Of a DNA stretch of 64,000 bases, positions 8,370 to 16,735 are shown piece by piece. The translations under genes were made by a program, and so were the position numbers. Under the pieces are notes generated by a model. It saw nothing but the letters and a program-made list of their open reading frames with translations. It did not search any database and had not been told where the DNA came from. Position 1 is the first letter of the stretch; the number at the start of each line of letters is the position of its first letter. The DNA comes from Kiloniellales bacterium (GTDB taxonomy: Bacteria > Pseudomonadota > Alphaproteobacteria > Kiloniellales > JAKSBE01), in assembly GCA_030066685.1 (NCBI GenBank), contig JASJBF010000026.1, positions 62,001-126,000 on the forward strand, read 5' to 3'.

Positions 8370-8732
8370 TCAGGGCGAGAAGTCCTTGCTGAGGATGTAG
8401 GCGACGATGGTCATCCGCTCCTGCTGATTGTAGACCTCTTTCCAGGCCGGCATCTTGCGGAAGCCGTTGGTCACCCGGTCGTAGACGAAGTCCGGCTTGT
8501 AGCGCCGCGGCTTCAGCTTGGGCGCCTTGCCGGGATAGGCGGAGCGGCCGTGGCAGTGGCGGCACTGCTCCTTCCAGATTTCCTTGCCGGCCTCGATGTT
8601 GGACTGGGTCTTGAGGAAATCCTCGCTGAAGGGCGGCGACGGCTCCTTGCCGCCCTCAGCAACAACTGCCGTGCCGCAAAGGGCCAGCATCGACGTGATG
8701 GCCAGCGAAGCGCTCAAAGCACGCAGCGTCAT
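8370..8732 (-). CDS. Exported c-type cytochrome
   Basis: A 120-residue small cytochrome c. The start ATG at 8732 gives a clean signal peptide (MTLRALSASLAITSMLALCG, cleavage near VVAEG); the longer reading frame to 8852 only adds a basic non-conserved tail. Heme is attached at CRHCH (about 57-61) and the likely axial Met lies in FRKMPAW near residue 94. It lies 138 bases downstream of the PQQ-type sugar dehydrogenase on the same strand. The inferred role is periplasmic electron acceptor for that dehydrogenase, passing electrons to the respiratory chain. Confidence 0.88.
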   Translation of the reverse strand: MTLRALSASLAITSMLALCGTAVVAEGGKEPSPPFSEDFLKTQSNIEAGKEIWKEQCRHCHGRSAYPGKAPKLKPRRYKPDFVYDRVTNGFRKMPAWKEVYNQQERMTIVAYILSKDFSP

Positions 8733-8870
8733 GTCTCGGCCGACGTTCCTCGTCTCTCGGGCGGTGCCGGACTCAGTCTTCGCCGTCACCGCGGTTTGCA
8801 GTGTGGATGAGGCGACCCCGGCAGCGCACCGGGATCGCCTCGACCCGTTCATTCCATCCGCTGCCGCGGA

Positions 8871-10163
8871 TCAGTTCGCCGGGACGATCTTGTAGATCGT
8901 GTCCAGGCCGCCCACCGGGCCGGTGGTGATCGAGGTCAACGCGTAGACCTCGCCGTCCCGGTCCTGCCCGAAGGCCAGGATGTAGGGCGTGTTGCCCTCC
9001 ATGTTGGTCACCTCGGCGGTGTCCATGCTCCAGCTGCCGTCGTCGGCCCGGGAGCCGACGAAGATCTGGCCGTCCATCTCGGCGAAGGATTTGCTCCAGT
9101 CGCCGAAGATGTACTTGCCCTTCCAGGCGTCCTGGGCGCCCTGGTAGACGTAGCCGCCGGTCACCGAGATGCCCTTGCAGCCGTCCGGCTTGGCGGTGCA
9201 GTTCTGGTACTCCAGGATCGGCAGGACCAGGCCGCTGGTGTCGCAGGTCTTCGGATGGTCGTCCGGGTTCTGGTAGTCGAAGCAGTGGGTGGCCTCCATC
9301 TTGCGCCAACCCATGTTGCCGCCCTTCTCGATCACGTTGACCTCTTCATAGCTGTTCTGCTGCACGTCGGCGCAGATCAGCCGGTCGCTGCCGGTGTCGA
9401 AGGAGCAGCGCCAGGGGTTGCGCAGGCCGTAGGCCCAGATCTCCGGCAGGGCGTCGTTGTTGCCGACGAAGGGATTGTCGTCGGGGATGCCGTAGGGCTC
9501 ACCGCCGTCGACGTCGATCCTCAGGATCTTGCCCATCATGGTGGTCAGGTCCTGGCCGTTGCCCTCGGTCACGTTGTGGCCGATGCCCCAGTCGTTGGCA
9601 TAGCCGCCGTCGCCGGTCGAGATGTAGAGCATCCCGTCCTTGCCGAAGCCGATCCAGTGGCCGTTGTGGTTGAACTGCGGCCAGTCGATCGAGGTCAGGA
9701 TCTTGCCGGAGCGGGGATCCGCGGCGTCGGGATCCTCGGCCGAGACCTTGTACTCGGCGACCACGTTGGTGTGGTCCCACCAGAACTGCTTGCCCAGGTC
9801 GCCCTGGAAGTCGAGATGCGCGGTGTAGGCGACGTAGAAGCGGCCGTTGTCCTGGAAGTCGGGGTGGAAGGCCAGGCCCAGCAGGCCGCGCTCGTCGAAA
9901 TCCTTCCACAGCTGCGGGATCAGGTTGCGGATGTCGAGGAAGGGCTCGGGCTCGAGCTGGCCGTCCCGGACGATCCGCACGCGGCCGAACTGCTCGACGA
10001 CGAAGGTCCGGTCGTCGCCTTCCGGCTGGACCATCGCCAGCGGCGCGTTCAGGCCGGTGACGAAGGGTTCGAGCTTGACCGGCACCTCGGCCTGTGCGGT
10101 CACGCCCGCTGTGAGCAGCGCGGCGAAGGCAGACGCCGCGGTGAGAGTCCTTACAAGGCTCAT
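8871..10163 (-). CDS. PQQ-dependent aldose sugar dehydrogenase (Asd/YliI type)
   Basis: A 430-residue periplasmic protein of the soluble glucose/sorbosone dehydrogenase family. The ATG at 10163 has a strong GGGGAGGAT ribosome-binding site and a signal peptide (MSLVRTLTAASAFAALLTAG, cleavage near AQA-EV). The beta-propeller signatures are ERGLLGLAFHPDF, FNHNGHWIGFGKDGMLYIST and LRNPWRCSFD. Several Cys pairs in the C-terminal third (THCFDYQ, KTCDTSG, QNCTAKPDGCKG) suggest disulfides, as expected for a periplasmic enzyme. Family members oxidise aldoses using pyrroloquinoline quinone. The downstream cytochrome c gene fits as its acceptor. No PQQ synthesis genes are present in the window. Confidence 0.88.
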   Translation of the reverse strand: MSLVRTLTAASAFAALLTAGVTAQAEVPVKLEPFVTGLNAPLAMVQPEGDDRTFVVEQFGRVRIVRDGQLEPEPFLDIRNLIPQLWKDFDERGLLGLAFHPDFQDNGRFYVAYTAHLDFQGDLGKQFWWDHTNVVAEYKVSAEDPDAADPRSGKILTSIDWPQFNHNGHWIGFGKDGMLYISTGDGGYANDWGIGHNVTEGNGQDLTTMMGKILRIDVDGGEPYGIPDDNPFVGNNDALPEIWAYGLRNPWRCSFDTGSDRLICADVQQNSYEEVNVIEKGGNMGWRKMEATHCFDYQNPDDHPKTCDTSGLVLPILEYQNCTAKPDGCKGISVTGGYVYQGAQDAWKGKYIFGDWSKSFAEMDGQIFVGSRADDGSWSMDTAEVTNMEGNTPYILAFGQDRDGEVYALTSITTGPVGGLDTIYKIVPAN

Positions 10164-10335
10164 ACTTATGATCCTCCCCTTGAGTAAGCCTAGGTTCCGC
10201 TTCCCAAGCCAGCGTTCTTCTGTTTTTTTGTTGCCCCAAAGCTTACCGACGATCCACGGCCGCGTCCATCGGCCTTCTCGCCGCCCCGGACTGCGTTTTG
10301 CCGGCTGGCCGAAGAGGGGCTCGGGGAGGTGGCCG

Positions 10336-10986
10336 CTATCCAGCTTCCGGGCGCCATCCCGTGGCCGAGGCCTCGGCGGCGGAGTAGGCGGCCGCCGTGA
10401 AGGCAGGCAGCGCTTCGCAACTCCGCCGATGCGCGTCCAGGCCGGGCAGGCGCGCCGGGTCGAAAAGCTGCGGCAGCTTCTCCACGGCATGGGTCACGGC
10501 GACGGCAACCGCCAGGTCGGCGCGCGTCATCGCGTCGCCGACCAGCCAGGGCTTGGTGGCCTTCGCTTCCAGCCAGAGAAGCGCGCGCTCGATTTGACGC
10601 TCCAGCCGCTCCACCCACGCCGGGTCATGGGTGCCCGGGCTTCGGCGGGCGAACTCGATGCCGCGCTCGTAGAGCTTCTCTGCCAGGCCTATGCCGACGG
10701 CCTCGACGCGGAACATCTCCCTCCGCTCGCTATCTCCGGCCGGCGACAGGCGGCGGTCGGGCGGCGCGACGTCCTCCAGGTATTCAAGGATCGCTCTGCT
10801 GTCGTAGAGATGGTCGCCTTCGGCAAGGATCAGGACCGGGACCTTTCCGAGAGGATTGATAGCGAGCACGTCATCGAAGTCCGCAAACACGGAAAGGACC
10901 CGACGCTCGAAGGGCAGGGCGTAGTGGTTGAGCGCGACGGCGACGCGACGAACGAAAGGCGAATCGTACTGACCGACAAGGATCAT
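10336..10986 (-). CDS. Glutathione S-transferase family protein
   Basis: A 216-residue two-domain GST. The thioredoxin-like N-terminal domain begins MILVGQYDSPFVRRVAVALN, where the Ser in YDSPFVRR is in the catalytic position, and has the cis-Pro in KVPVL and the glutathione-binding DSRAI. An all-helical C-terminal domain contains MTRADLAVAVAVTHAV. The ATG at 10986 starts directly at the first strand; the longer frame to 11124 adds unrelated sequence. Members conjugate or reduce electrophiles with glutathione in the cytosol; the substrate is not predictable. It is followed after 172 bases by the PQQ dehydrogenase gene on the same strand, but no functional link is evident. Confidence 0.9.
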   Translation of the reverse strand: MILVGQYDSPFVRRVAVALNHYALPFERRVLSVFADFDDVLAINPLGKVPVLILAEGDHLYDSRAILEYLEDVAPPDRRLSPAGDSERREMFRVEAVGIGLAEKLYERGIEFARRSPGTHDPAWVERLERQIERALLWLEAKATKPWLVGDAMTRADLAVAVAVTHAVEKLPQLFDPARLPGLDAHRRSCEALPAFTAAAYSAAEASATGWRPEAG

Positions 10987-11334
10987 GGCTGTGGCGCTTC
11001 GTTGGGCTGAAGGCGTCCCGACAATGGAGCATGGTGAGGGCAAGTCCCGCAACTGGGTGAACAGAAGCCATTCGAAGATCTTGAAGAGCGGCCCCTTTTT
11101 CAGGACCGCAAGGGGTCCCTTCAAGTCGGTCGCTGGGAATCGCCGTTTAGAGACGCAAACGAAATGGCCGCCTCGGACCCGAAGCGACCGATCACGAATT
11201 GCGGCGCGAATGTCGGCTATTGGATCGTAAAACGGTCACTTCGCCTGGGCGACCGGCTGTGTTGCCAAGGCCGAATCGTACATACTGCGTGCCTCTCGCC
11301 TCTGGCTTCAAAACCGGCTCTCTGGGCCCCCACA
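10987..11334. other. Intergenic region without a recognised gene
   Basis: A 348-base stretch between the divergent GST and orphan genes. It has somewhat lower GC than the surroundings. A weak GC-rich inverted repeat lies around 11090-11125 (GCGGCCCC against AAGGGGTCC). No conserved operator or RNA gene was recognised; it should hold the promoters of both neighbours. Confidence 0.4.
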
Positions 11335-12162
11335 ATGTCCATGCAATTTGAACCGTTGGAAAGGAAGCTGTTCTGCGAACTGGTCGTCCAGACGGTCCTC
11401 AGCCTGCTTGAGGCCGATTACCGCGAAGTAACCCTTTCAGAAACGAAAGGTTCCTACGCTGGAGGACACGCGGACCACAGCGACATTCAGAAGGTCGGCG
11501 CGATACTTGAACATTGCCAGGTGATCGACGCCAATCTGCGACTGCGGATCACTGTTCCAGCGATCTATGACCACTTGGCCGAAGAACCCGAGCGCTTCGG
11601 GATCGACCTGCCTTGGATGATCGAGGCCTTGCTTCGTCCAACATGGGACTACCAGCCGAACGACAGTCCATGGCGGGGCGGTGGATTTTCAAGTGCCGGC
11701 AAAGGCTTCCCGATACAAGAGCGCTTGAGAGAGCTATTCCTGTTCTTTGAAAAGCTTGGCTACGCGGAAGTCGCAGGTGGCCGCGCCGCTTGGACACGGA
11801 AAATGGGCCCGCCGATGTGTGGTGCAGGTGGATGGGGGATCTTCACGCCGGACGGTATCGCCGCTTATGATGAAGTGGTGCGTATGGCGCAGACCCTCCC
11901 GAGCGAGTTTCACGCGGATTTTCTGTCCAAGCCCACCATTTACGAAACCAATGCCTGTTGGGTTGTTGCAAATCACTGGTATCGAAATGAGTGGCACGCG
12001 GCAGGGGCGCTTGGTGATAGAGACAAAATTCCCTTTGTGGATGGCGACCTTTTTCTGGGGTCGCATGAAAGGGCTCACCGGATGAAGCAATTTCTTCGGG
12101 GCGAGTTCCCTTCTAGGCAAGACGTTCTGACGGGCGCATACATGGCGGCAAATCGAAAGTGA
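11335..12162 (+). CDS. Uncharacterised protein (orphan)
   Basis: A 275-residue soluble protein that I do not recognise. The ATG at 11335 (MSMQFEPLERK) is preferred, with a second ATG at 11341; the open frame runs back to 11164 but the extra part has a non-protein look, and neither start has a strong ribosome-binding site. The sequence is rich in aromatic residues in the second half (WTRKMGPPMCGAGGWGIFT; NACWVVANHWYRNEWHAAG). There is no signal peptide or membrane span. Codon use is noticeably less GC-biased than in neighbours, consistent with recent acquisition. No functional link to the GST gene or the ebo genes can be seen. Confidence 0.65.
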   Translation: MSMQFEPLERKLFCELVVQTVLSLLEADYREVTLSETKGSYAGGHADHSDIQKVGAILEHCQVIDANLRLRITVPAIYDHLAEEPERFGIDLPWMIEALLRPTWDYQPNDSPWRGGGFSSAGKGFPIQERLRELFLFFEKLGYAEVAGGRAAWTRKMGPPMCGAGGWGIFTPDGIAAYDEVVRMAQTLPSEFHADFLSKPTIYETNACWVVANHWYRNEWHAAGALGDRDKIPFVDGDLFLGSHERAHRMKQFLRGEFPSRQDVLTGAYMAANRK

Positions 12163-12312
12163 CAAATGGCGGCTTATGGGTTGGCGACCAACCTTAGGCG
12201 GAACACCTAATCAGCGGCTCTCATTGGCCGATCCCGGCCATTCCGGCTCAAAGCCGACGCTCTACTCGTGCCGTTCCGGCCCGCGTTTGGCCGGCCGGTT
12301 CGACGACCCTCT

Positions 12313-13239
12313 TCACTCGATGATCAGCTCGTCCATTGAGCGCTTGATCTTGGCCTCCTCGATCTTGGGCTCGCGGCCGCCGCGCAGTATCGAGTTGCCC
12401 TCGTAGAGGGTGCGCTGGTCGATCGCCGGCGGGTTCAGCCAGTCGTCCTCCTTGATCTGGCCGCTCTGGCCGTAGGCGTCGAGCGCGTTCTGGTAGCAGG
12501 CCAGGCGCACCTGCTCCTCGGGGATACCGCGCTCCAGGGCCAGCTTGGCGGTCTTGGCCACGCCCAGAGGCTCGGAGATGCCCCAGTCGCAGGCCGAGTC
12601 GACGATGATCCGCTCGGCGCCGTACTGGCGCAGGATCTCGACCATGCGGGCGTTGCCCATCTTGGTGCTGGGATAGATCGAGAAGGCTGCCCAGAAGCCC
12701 CGTTCCAGGGTCTCCTGCACGGTCTCCTCGTTGTTGTGGTCGATGACCACCTTGGAGGGCGGCAGGCCGTGCTCCTCGCAGACGTCCATGGAGCGCGAGG
12801 TGCCGCGCTTCTTGTCCCGGTGCGGGGTGTGGATCATGACCGGCAGGTCGAGCTCCTTGGCCAGCTCGAGCTGCAGGCGAAAGTACTTGTCCTCCAGGTC
12901 GCTCTGCTCGTCGTAGCCGATCTCGCCGATGGCGACGACGCCCTCCTTCAGAGCGAAGCGCGGCAGGATCTCCATGACCTCCTCGGCCAGGGCCTCGTTG
13001 TTGGCCTCCTTGGAGTTCAGGCCGATGGTGCAGTAGTGGCGGATGCCGAACTGCCCGGCGCGAAAGCGCTCGAAGCCGACGATGTGGGAGAGGTAGTCGA
13101 TGTAGCTGCCGACGTTGGTCCGCGGCTGGCCGATCCAGAAGGCCGGCTCGATCACGGCGACGACGCCGGCCGCGGCCATGGCCTCGTAGTCGTCCGTGGT
13201 CCGCGAGATCATGTGGGTGTGCGGGTCGATGAACATCAT
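12313..13239 (-). CDS. eboB: EboB: TatD-family metal hydrolase of the ebo cluster
   Basis: A 308-residue TIM-barrel hydrolase. The metal ligands expected of TatD enzymes are present: HxH in IDPHTHM (H7, H9), Glu in AIGEIGYDE, His in MIHTPHRD, His in VVIDHNNEE and Asp in IIVDSACDWG. The IDPHTHMISRTTDDYEAM opening is typical of the TatD-like protein encoded beside eboA, rather than of general TatD DNases. The start at 13239 (MMFIDPH) is chosen because GGAGG lies ten bases ahead; an ATG at 13269 overlapping the eboA stop (ATGA) is possible and would imply coupling. It forms a two-gene operon with eboA. Its substrate in the Ebo process is unknown. Confidence 0.85.
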   Translation of the reverse strand: MMFIDPHTHMISRTTDDYEAMAAAGVVAVIEPAFWIGQPRTNVGSYIDYLSHIVGFERFRAGQFGIRHYCTIGLNSKEANNEALAEEVMEILPRFALKEGVVAIGEIGYDEQSDLEDKYFRLQLELAKELDLPVMIHTPHRDKKRGTSRSMDVCEEHGLPPSKVVIDHNNEETVQETLERGFWAAFSIYPSTKMGNARMVEILRQYGAERIIVDSACDWGISEPLGVAKTAKLALERGIPEEQVRLACYQNALDAYGQSGQIKEDDWLNPPAIDQRTLYEGNSILRGGREPKIEEAKIKRSMDELIIE

Positions 13240-13265
13240 GGTCCCACGTCCTCCAGCTTTGTCCG

Positions 13266-14144
13266 TCATGCCTGCGCTACCGGATCGTGCTCTAGGCGCT
13301 CCCAGGTCAGCGCGCCGCTTTCGATCTCCGCCGCGAGCGCGCCGGCGCCGGCCAGCAGCACCCGGGCCTCTGCCGCCGGGCTCGCGGCCAGCGCCAGGGC
13401 GGCAGCCCGGCGTTCGGTCTCATCCTCGCCGCGCAGCGCCCGCTCCAGGTCCGGCAGCAGCGAGGCCACGGCAAAGGGCCCGACGCAGCGCCAGAGCTCC
13501 GGCGAGACCGGCCGGCCGGCCGCCCAGCGCTCGTGGGCGTAGTCGATCAGGATCGCCGCCAGGGCCGGGTTGGCGCGCGCGTCCAGGCCCTGGATCGGGT
13601 GCAGGCTGCTGCCGATGAACAGGGCCTTGAGCACCATCTGGTTCCAGCGGTTCTCGTCAAAGCGCTCGCGCGGGAAGGGGTTGCGGTGGGCCACCGCCTC
13701 GAAGACCGCGCGCATGTTGGTCCTGAGCCCCTCGGCCGCCTGGTCCTCCAGCGCGGCGGGGTCGGGGTAGAGCGGCAGGCCGCGGTAGAGCGCGATGGCC
13801 TCGCCGACCTCGGCGCTGCCGCAGAGCGCGGTGAAGCGTTCGGCGAAGCCGGTGTTGGCGCCGGCAGCCGCTAGCAGAGCCAGGATCCGGGCCGCCTCGT
13901 CGACGCTCCAGCCCCGCGGGTCCCAGCCCGGCCGCGCCGCCTCGGCGGCTTCCAGGTCGGCCTCGGACAATGCCAGGTCATCCTTGCCCAGGCGCCGCGG
14001 GATCATGCCCAGGGCGATGTGCAGCTTGCGGTCGCTGGGGTCCTGCTGAAGGGCCTCGAGCTGCCCGGCGAGCCAGTCGAAGGCAGTCTCGGGCAGTTGT
14101 CGCTGCAGCCAGGTGCGCAGCAGCCTGCTCGGCTGTTCCGCCAT
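13266..14144 (-). CDS. eboA: EboA-domain protein (metabolite traffic)
   Basis: A 292-residue helical protein. The C-terminal half carries the block I associate with EboA: HRNPFPRERFDENRWNQM, then LKALFIGSSLHPIQGLDARA and LIDYAHERWAAGRPV. The ATG at 14144 follows a GGGGAGGAC ribosome-binding site; the upstream extension is non-coding repeat. It has no signal peptide or obvious catalytic motif. EboA is the marker protein of the six-gene ebo cluster, which in Nostoc is needed for precursor export during scytonemin synthesis; its molecular role is not known. eboB follows with a four-base overlap or a 26-base gap, depending on start. A divergent eboF begins 272 bases away. Confidence 0.85.
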   Translation of the reverse strand: MAEQPSRLLRTWLQRQLPETAFDWLAGQLEALQQDPSDRKLHIALGMIPRRLGKDDLALSEADLEAAEAARPGWDPRGWSVDEAARILALLAAAGANTGFAERFTALCGSAEVGEAIALYRGLPLYPDPAALEDQAAEGLRTNMRAVFEAVAHRNPFPRERFDENRWNQMVLKALFIGSSLHPIQGLDARANPALAAILIDYAHERWAAGRPVSPELWRCVGPFAVASLLPDLERALRGEDETERRAAALALAASPAAEARVLLAGAGALAAEIESGALTWERLEHDPVAQA

Positions 14145-14185
14145 GTCCTCCCCTTGCAGTCTCTTGGCCGCCGGGGTGCTGCGTC

Positions 14186-14296
14186 CCCTCACCCAGCTCC
14201 GGCTAGGGCTCGGCCTCCGGCCTCGCCAAGCCTCCACATCCCTCTCCCCGCGGGAGAGGGAGGGGCCCGCCGCGAAGCGGTGGGAGGGTGAGGGGC
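14186..14296. repeat. Intergenic repeat family B, copy 1
   Basis: The repeat has the outer pair CCCCTCACCCAGCTCCGG and GGGAGGGTGAGGGGC and an inner hairpin around CTCTCCC/GGGAGAG and GGGCCCGCCGC. Near-identical copies lie at 26887-26998 (opposite orientation) and 43765-43877. This one occupies most of the divergent eboA-eboF promoter region. Confidence 0.8.
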
Positions 14297-14416
14297 CGCT
14301 CGGGCAATCGATCGATCCTCGGCGGCGGTTTTCCCCAGTCTATAAGCCCCGGTTTCGATAGGAAAGCGCTTCGCCAGCCTTGCCTCCTGGCCCGGCCAGC
14401 CTCTAACGTCGCTGCC

Positions 14417-15799
14417 ATGCGGGACACCCTGGTCATCCTGGTCGTCGGGCTTTCGCCCTCCCTGATCGGCGAGCACACGCCCCACCTGAAGCGCCTGGCG
14501 GACGAGGGCGGGCTGCGGCCGCTCACCACGGTGCTGCCGGCGGTGACCTGCACGGCCCAATCCAGCCTGGTCACCGGCCTGCCGCCCTCGGGCCACGGCG
14601 CCGTCGCCAACGGCTGGTACTTCCGCGACCTCTCCGAGGTCTGGCTCTGGCGCCAGTCCAACCGCCTGGTCGGCGGCGAGAAGATCTGGGAAGCCGGCAA
14701 GGCCCGCGACCCGGACTTCACCTGCGCCAAGATGTTCTGGTGGTACAACATGTATTCGACGGCGGACTGGAGCGCGACGCCGCGCCCGATGTATCCCGCC
14801 GACGGCCGCAAGATCCCCGACCACTACGCCCACCCTTCCGAGCTGCGCGACGAGCTCAACGCCAAGCTCGGCATGTTCCCGCTGTTCAAGTTCTGGGGGC
14901 CGATGGCCGACATCGCCTCCAGCCAGTGGATCGCCGACGCCACCCGTCACGTGATGGAGACCCGCAAGCCGACCCTGACGCTCTGCTACCTGCCGCACCT
15001 CGACTACAACCTGCAGCGCCTGGGCCCGGACCTTTCCCAGCCGCGCCTGGTCAAGGATCTGCAGGAGATCGACGCGGTCTGCGGCGAGCTGATCGAGCCG
15101 GCCCGGCGCGACGGCAAGCGGATCGTCGTGGTCTCCGAGTACGGCATCACGCCGGTGACCGACGCCGTGCACATCAACCGCGCCCTGCGCGAGGCCGGCC
15201 TGATCCAGGTCCGGGTCGAGATGGGCCGCGAGCTGCTCGACCCCGGCGCCTCGACCGCCTTCGCCCTGGCCGACCACCAGCTCGCCCACGTCTACGTCCA
15301 GGCTTCGGAGCGCGTCGCCGAGGTCAAGACCCTGATCGAGGCCCTGGACGGGGTCGAGGTCGTGCTCGACGAGGAGGAGAAGCGCGCCCACGGCCTCGAT
15401 CATCCCCGCGCGGGCGAGCTGGTTGCGGTCTCCCGCGCCGACCGCTGGTTCAGCTACTACTACTGGCTCGACGACGAGCGCGCGCCGGACTTCGCGCGCA
15501 CCGTCGACATCCACCGCAAGCCCGGCTACGACCCGGTCGAGCTCTTCCTCGACCCGGCGCTCTCGGTCCCTATGCTCTCGGTCGCCTGGCGCCTGGCCAA
15601 GCGCAAGCTCGGCTTCCGCAGCCTGCTCGACGTGATCTCCCTGAAGGACACCCGGCTGGTCAAGGGCTCCCACGGCCGCCTCACCGACGATCCCGCCGAC
15701 GGCCCCCTGGTCATCTCCTCCCAGCCCGACCTCCTGCCCGAGGGCCCGGTCGCCGCGACCGCCTTCAAGCAGCTCGTTCTGGACCACGTCTTCGCCTAG
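14417..15799 (+). CDS. eboF: EboF: alkaline-phosphatase-superfamily protein of the ebo cluster
   Basis: A 460-residue protein with the type I phosphodiesterase/nucleotide pyrophosphatase fold. PAVTCTAQSSLVTGLPPSGH (about 41-60) matches the nucleophile-Thr region and keeps Thr44. Other metal-site positions look altered against the usual family pattern. The first Asp (xxDG) is Val10 (VVGLSPS). The D-x-x-x-H pair reads D-Y-N-L-Q. The DH pair reads SEYG. The last His survives in HRKPGYDP. The protein may therefore not be a normal two-metal phosphatase. There is no signal peptide, so it is predicted cytosolic. It is divergent from eboAB and separated from the eboDEC genes by about 3 kb. Confidence 0.85.
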   Translation: MRDTLVILVVGLSPSLIGEHTPHLKRLADEGGLRPLTTVLPAVTCTAQSSLVTGLPPSGHGAVANGWYFRDLSEVWLWRQSNRLVGGEKIWEAGKARDPDFTCAKMFWWYNMYSTADWSATPRPMYPADGRKIPDHYAHPSELRDELNAKLGMFPLFKFWGPMADIASSQWIADATRHVMETRKPTLTLCYLPHLDYNLQRLGPDLSQPRLVKDLQEIDAVCGELIEPARRDGKRIVVVSEYGITPVTDAVHINRALREAGLIQVRVEMGRELLDPGASTAFALADHQLAHVYVQASERVAEVKTLIEALDGVEVVLDEEEKRAHGLDHPRAGELVAVSRADRWFSYYYWLDDERAPDFARTVDIHRKPGYDPVELFLDPALSVPMLSVAWRLAKRKLGFRSLLDVISLKDTRLVKGSHGRLTDDPADGPLVISSQPDLLPEGPVAATAFKQLVLDHVFA

Positions 15800-16081
15800 C
15801 GCCAGATCGCGTCGGCCCGGACTTAAAAATGCGCAACATCACTGAAACAAGCCATCTCTAAGCTAGCAGTTTTGACATTGGATGCTTTGGGCCATGAGAG
15901 GCCTGCGACCAGGGCTCGCCTTGGGTCGCGGACGTAATTTGGGTCATGGCACGCGCAGGCAGGATCGTAGAGACGATCGGATATTAGTCTGCAGCGCAGA
16001 AGACCACGCCGGTAAGGTGCGCTTTCGAGGCCGGATGGTCCGGAACAGGAAGCGACTCCCGCCGCGCAAGGGAGGAAGAGG

Positions 16082-16735
16082 ATGAAGACAGCGATCAAGG
16101 TGGAGGAGGCCGCCGGGATGATCCCCGACGGCGCGGTTCTGCTCATCGGCGGCTTCATGGCGGTGGGCTCGCCCCTCCGCCTGATCGACGCCATCGTGGC
16201 GCGCGGTGCCAAAGACCTGACCGTCGTGGCCAACGACACCGCCATGCCAGGCAAGGGAATCGGCAAGCTGATCAGCTGCGGCGCGGTCTCGCGCGCCATC
16301 GTGTCCCACATCGGGCTCAACCCGGAGACCCAGGCCAAGATGATGGCCGGCGAGATCGAGGTCGAGCTGGTGCCCCAGGGCACCCTGGTCGAGCGGATCC
16401 GCGCCGGCGGCGTCGGCCTCGGCGGCGTGCTGACCGCGACCGGCCTGGGCACGACCGTGGAGGAGGGCAAGCAGATCGTCGAGACCGGCGGCCAGCGCTA
16501 CCTGCTCGAGACGCCGATCCGCGGCGATTTCGCCCTGGTCTCGGCGCGCCAGGCCGACTACGCGGGAAACCTGGAGTACTCGCTGACCGCCCAGAACTTC
16601 AATCCGGTCATGGCGCTCGCCGCCGACACCGTGATCGCGGAGCCGCAGACCATCGTCCCGGTCGGCGTGATCCCGCCCGACGCGGTCAAGACGCCGGGCG
16701 TGCTGGTCGACCACCTGCTCGAGAGGGCCGCCTGA
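16082..16735 (+). CDS. atoD: Acetate/acetoacetate CoA-transferase alpha subunit
   Basis: A 217-residue family I CoA-transferase subunit with close overall resemblance to Escherichia coli AtoD. Examples are GGFMAVGSPLRLIDAIV, VANDTAMPGKGIGKLISCG, SHIGLNPETQ, LVPQGTLVERIRAGGVGLGG and AQNFNPVMALAADTVI. With the beta subunit it moves CoA between an acyl-CoA donor and acetoacetate or a short-chain acid. A GGGAGGAAGAGG ribosome-binding site precedes the ATG, and a TTGACA hexamer at 15872-15877 could be part of its promoter, though the -10 is poor. The stop overlaps the next ATG (TGATG). It may activate acetoacetate formed by the BKACE enzyme at 34285, which is inference. A PcaI-type 3-oxoadipate CoA-transferase is the main alternative. 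Confidence 0.88.
   Translation: MKTAIKVEEAAGMIPDGAVLLIGGFMAVGSPLRLIDAIVARGAKDLTVVANDTAMPGKGIGKLISCGAVSRAIVSHIGLNPETQAKMMAGEIEVELVPQGTLVERIRAGGVGLGGVLTATGLGTTVEEGKQIVETGGQRYLLETPIRGDFALVSARQADYAGNLEYSLTAQNFNPVMALAADTVIAEPQTIVPVGVIPPDAVKTPGVLVDHLLERAA

Noticed and set aside
12313-13239. Ordinary TatD DNase unrelated to ebo
   Set aside because: Its placement in one unit with eboA and the IDPHTHMISRTTDDY start fit the ebo-associated form better.
14189-15787. A 532-residue minus-strand frame opposite eboF
   Set aside because: Its low-complexity composition mirrors eboF, which has clear family motifs on the plus strand.
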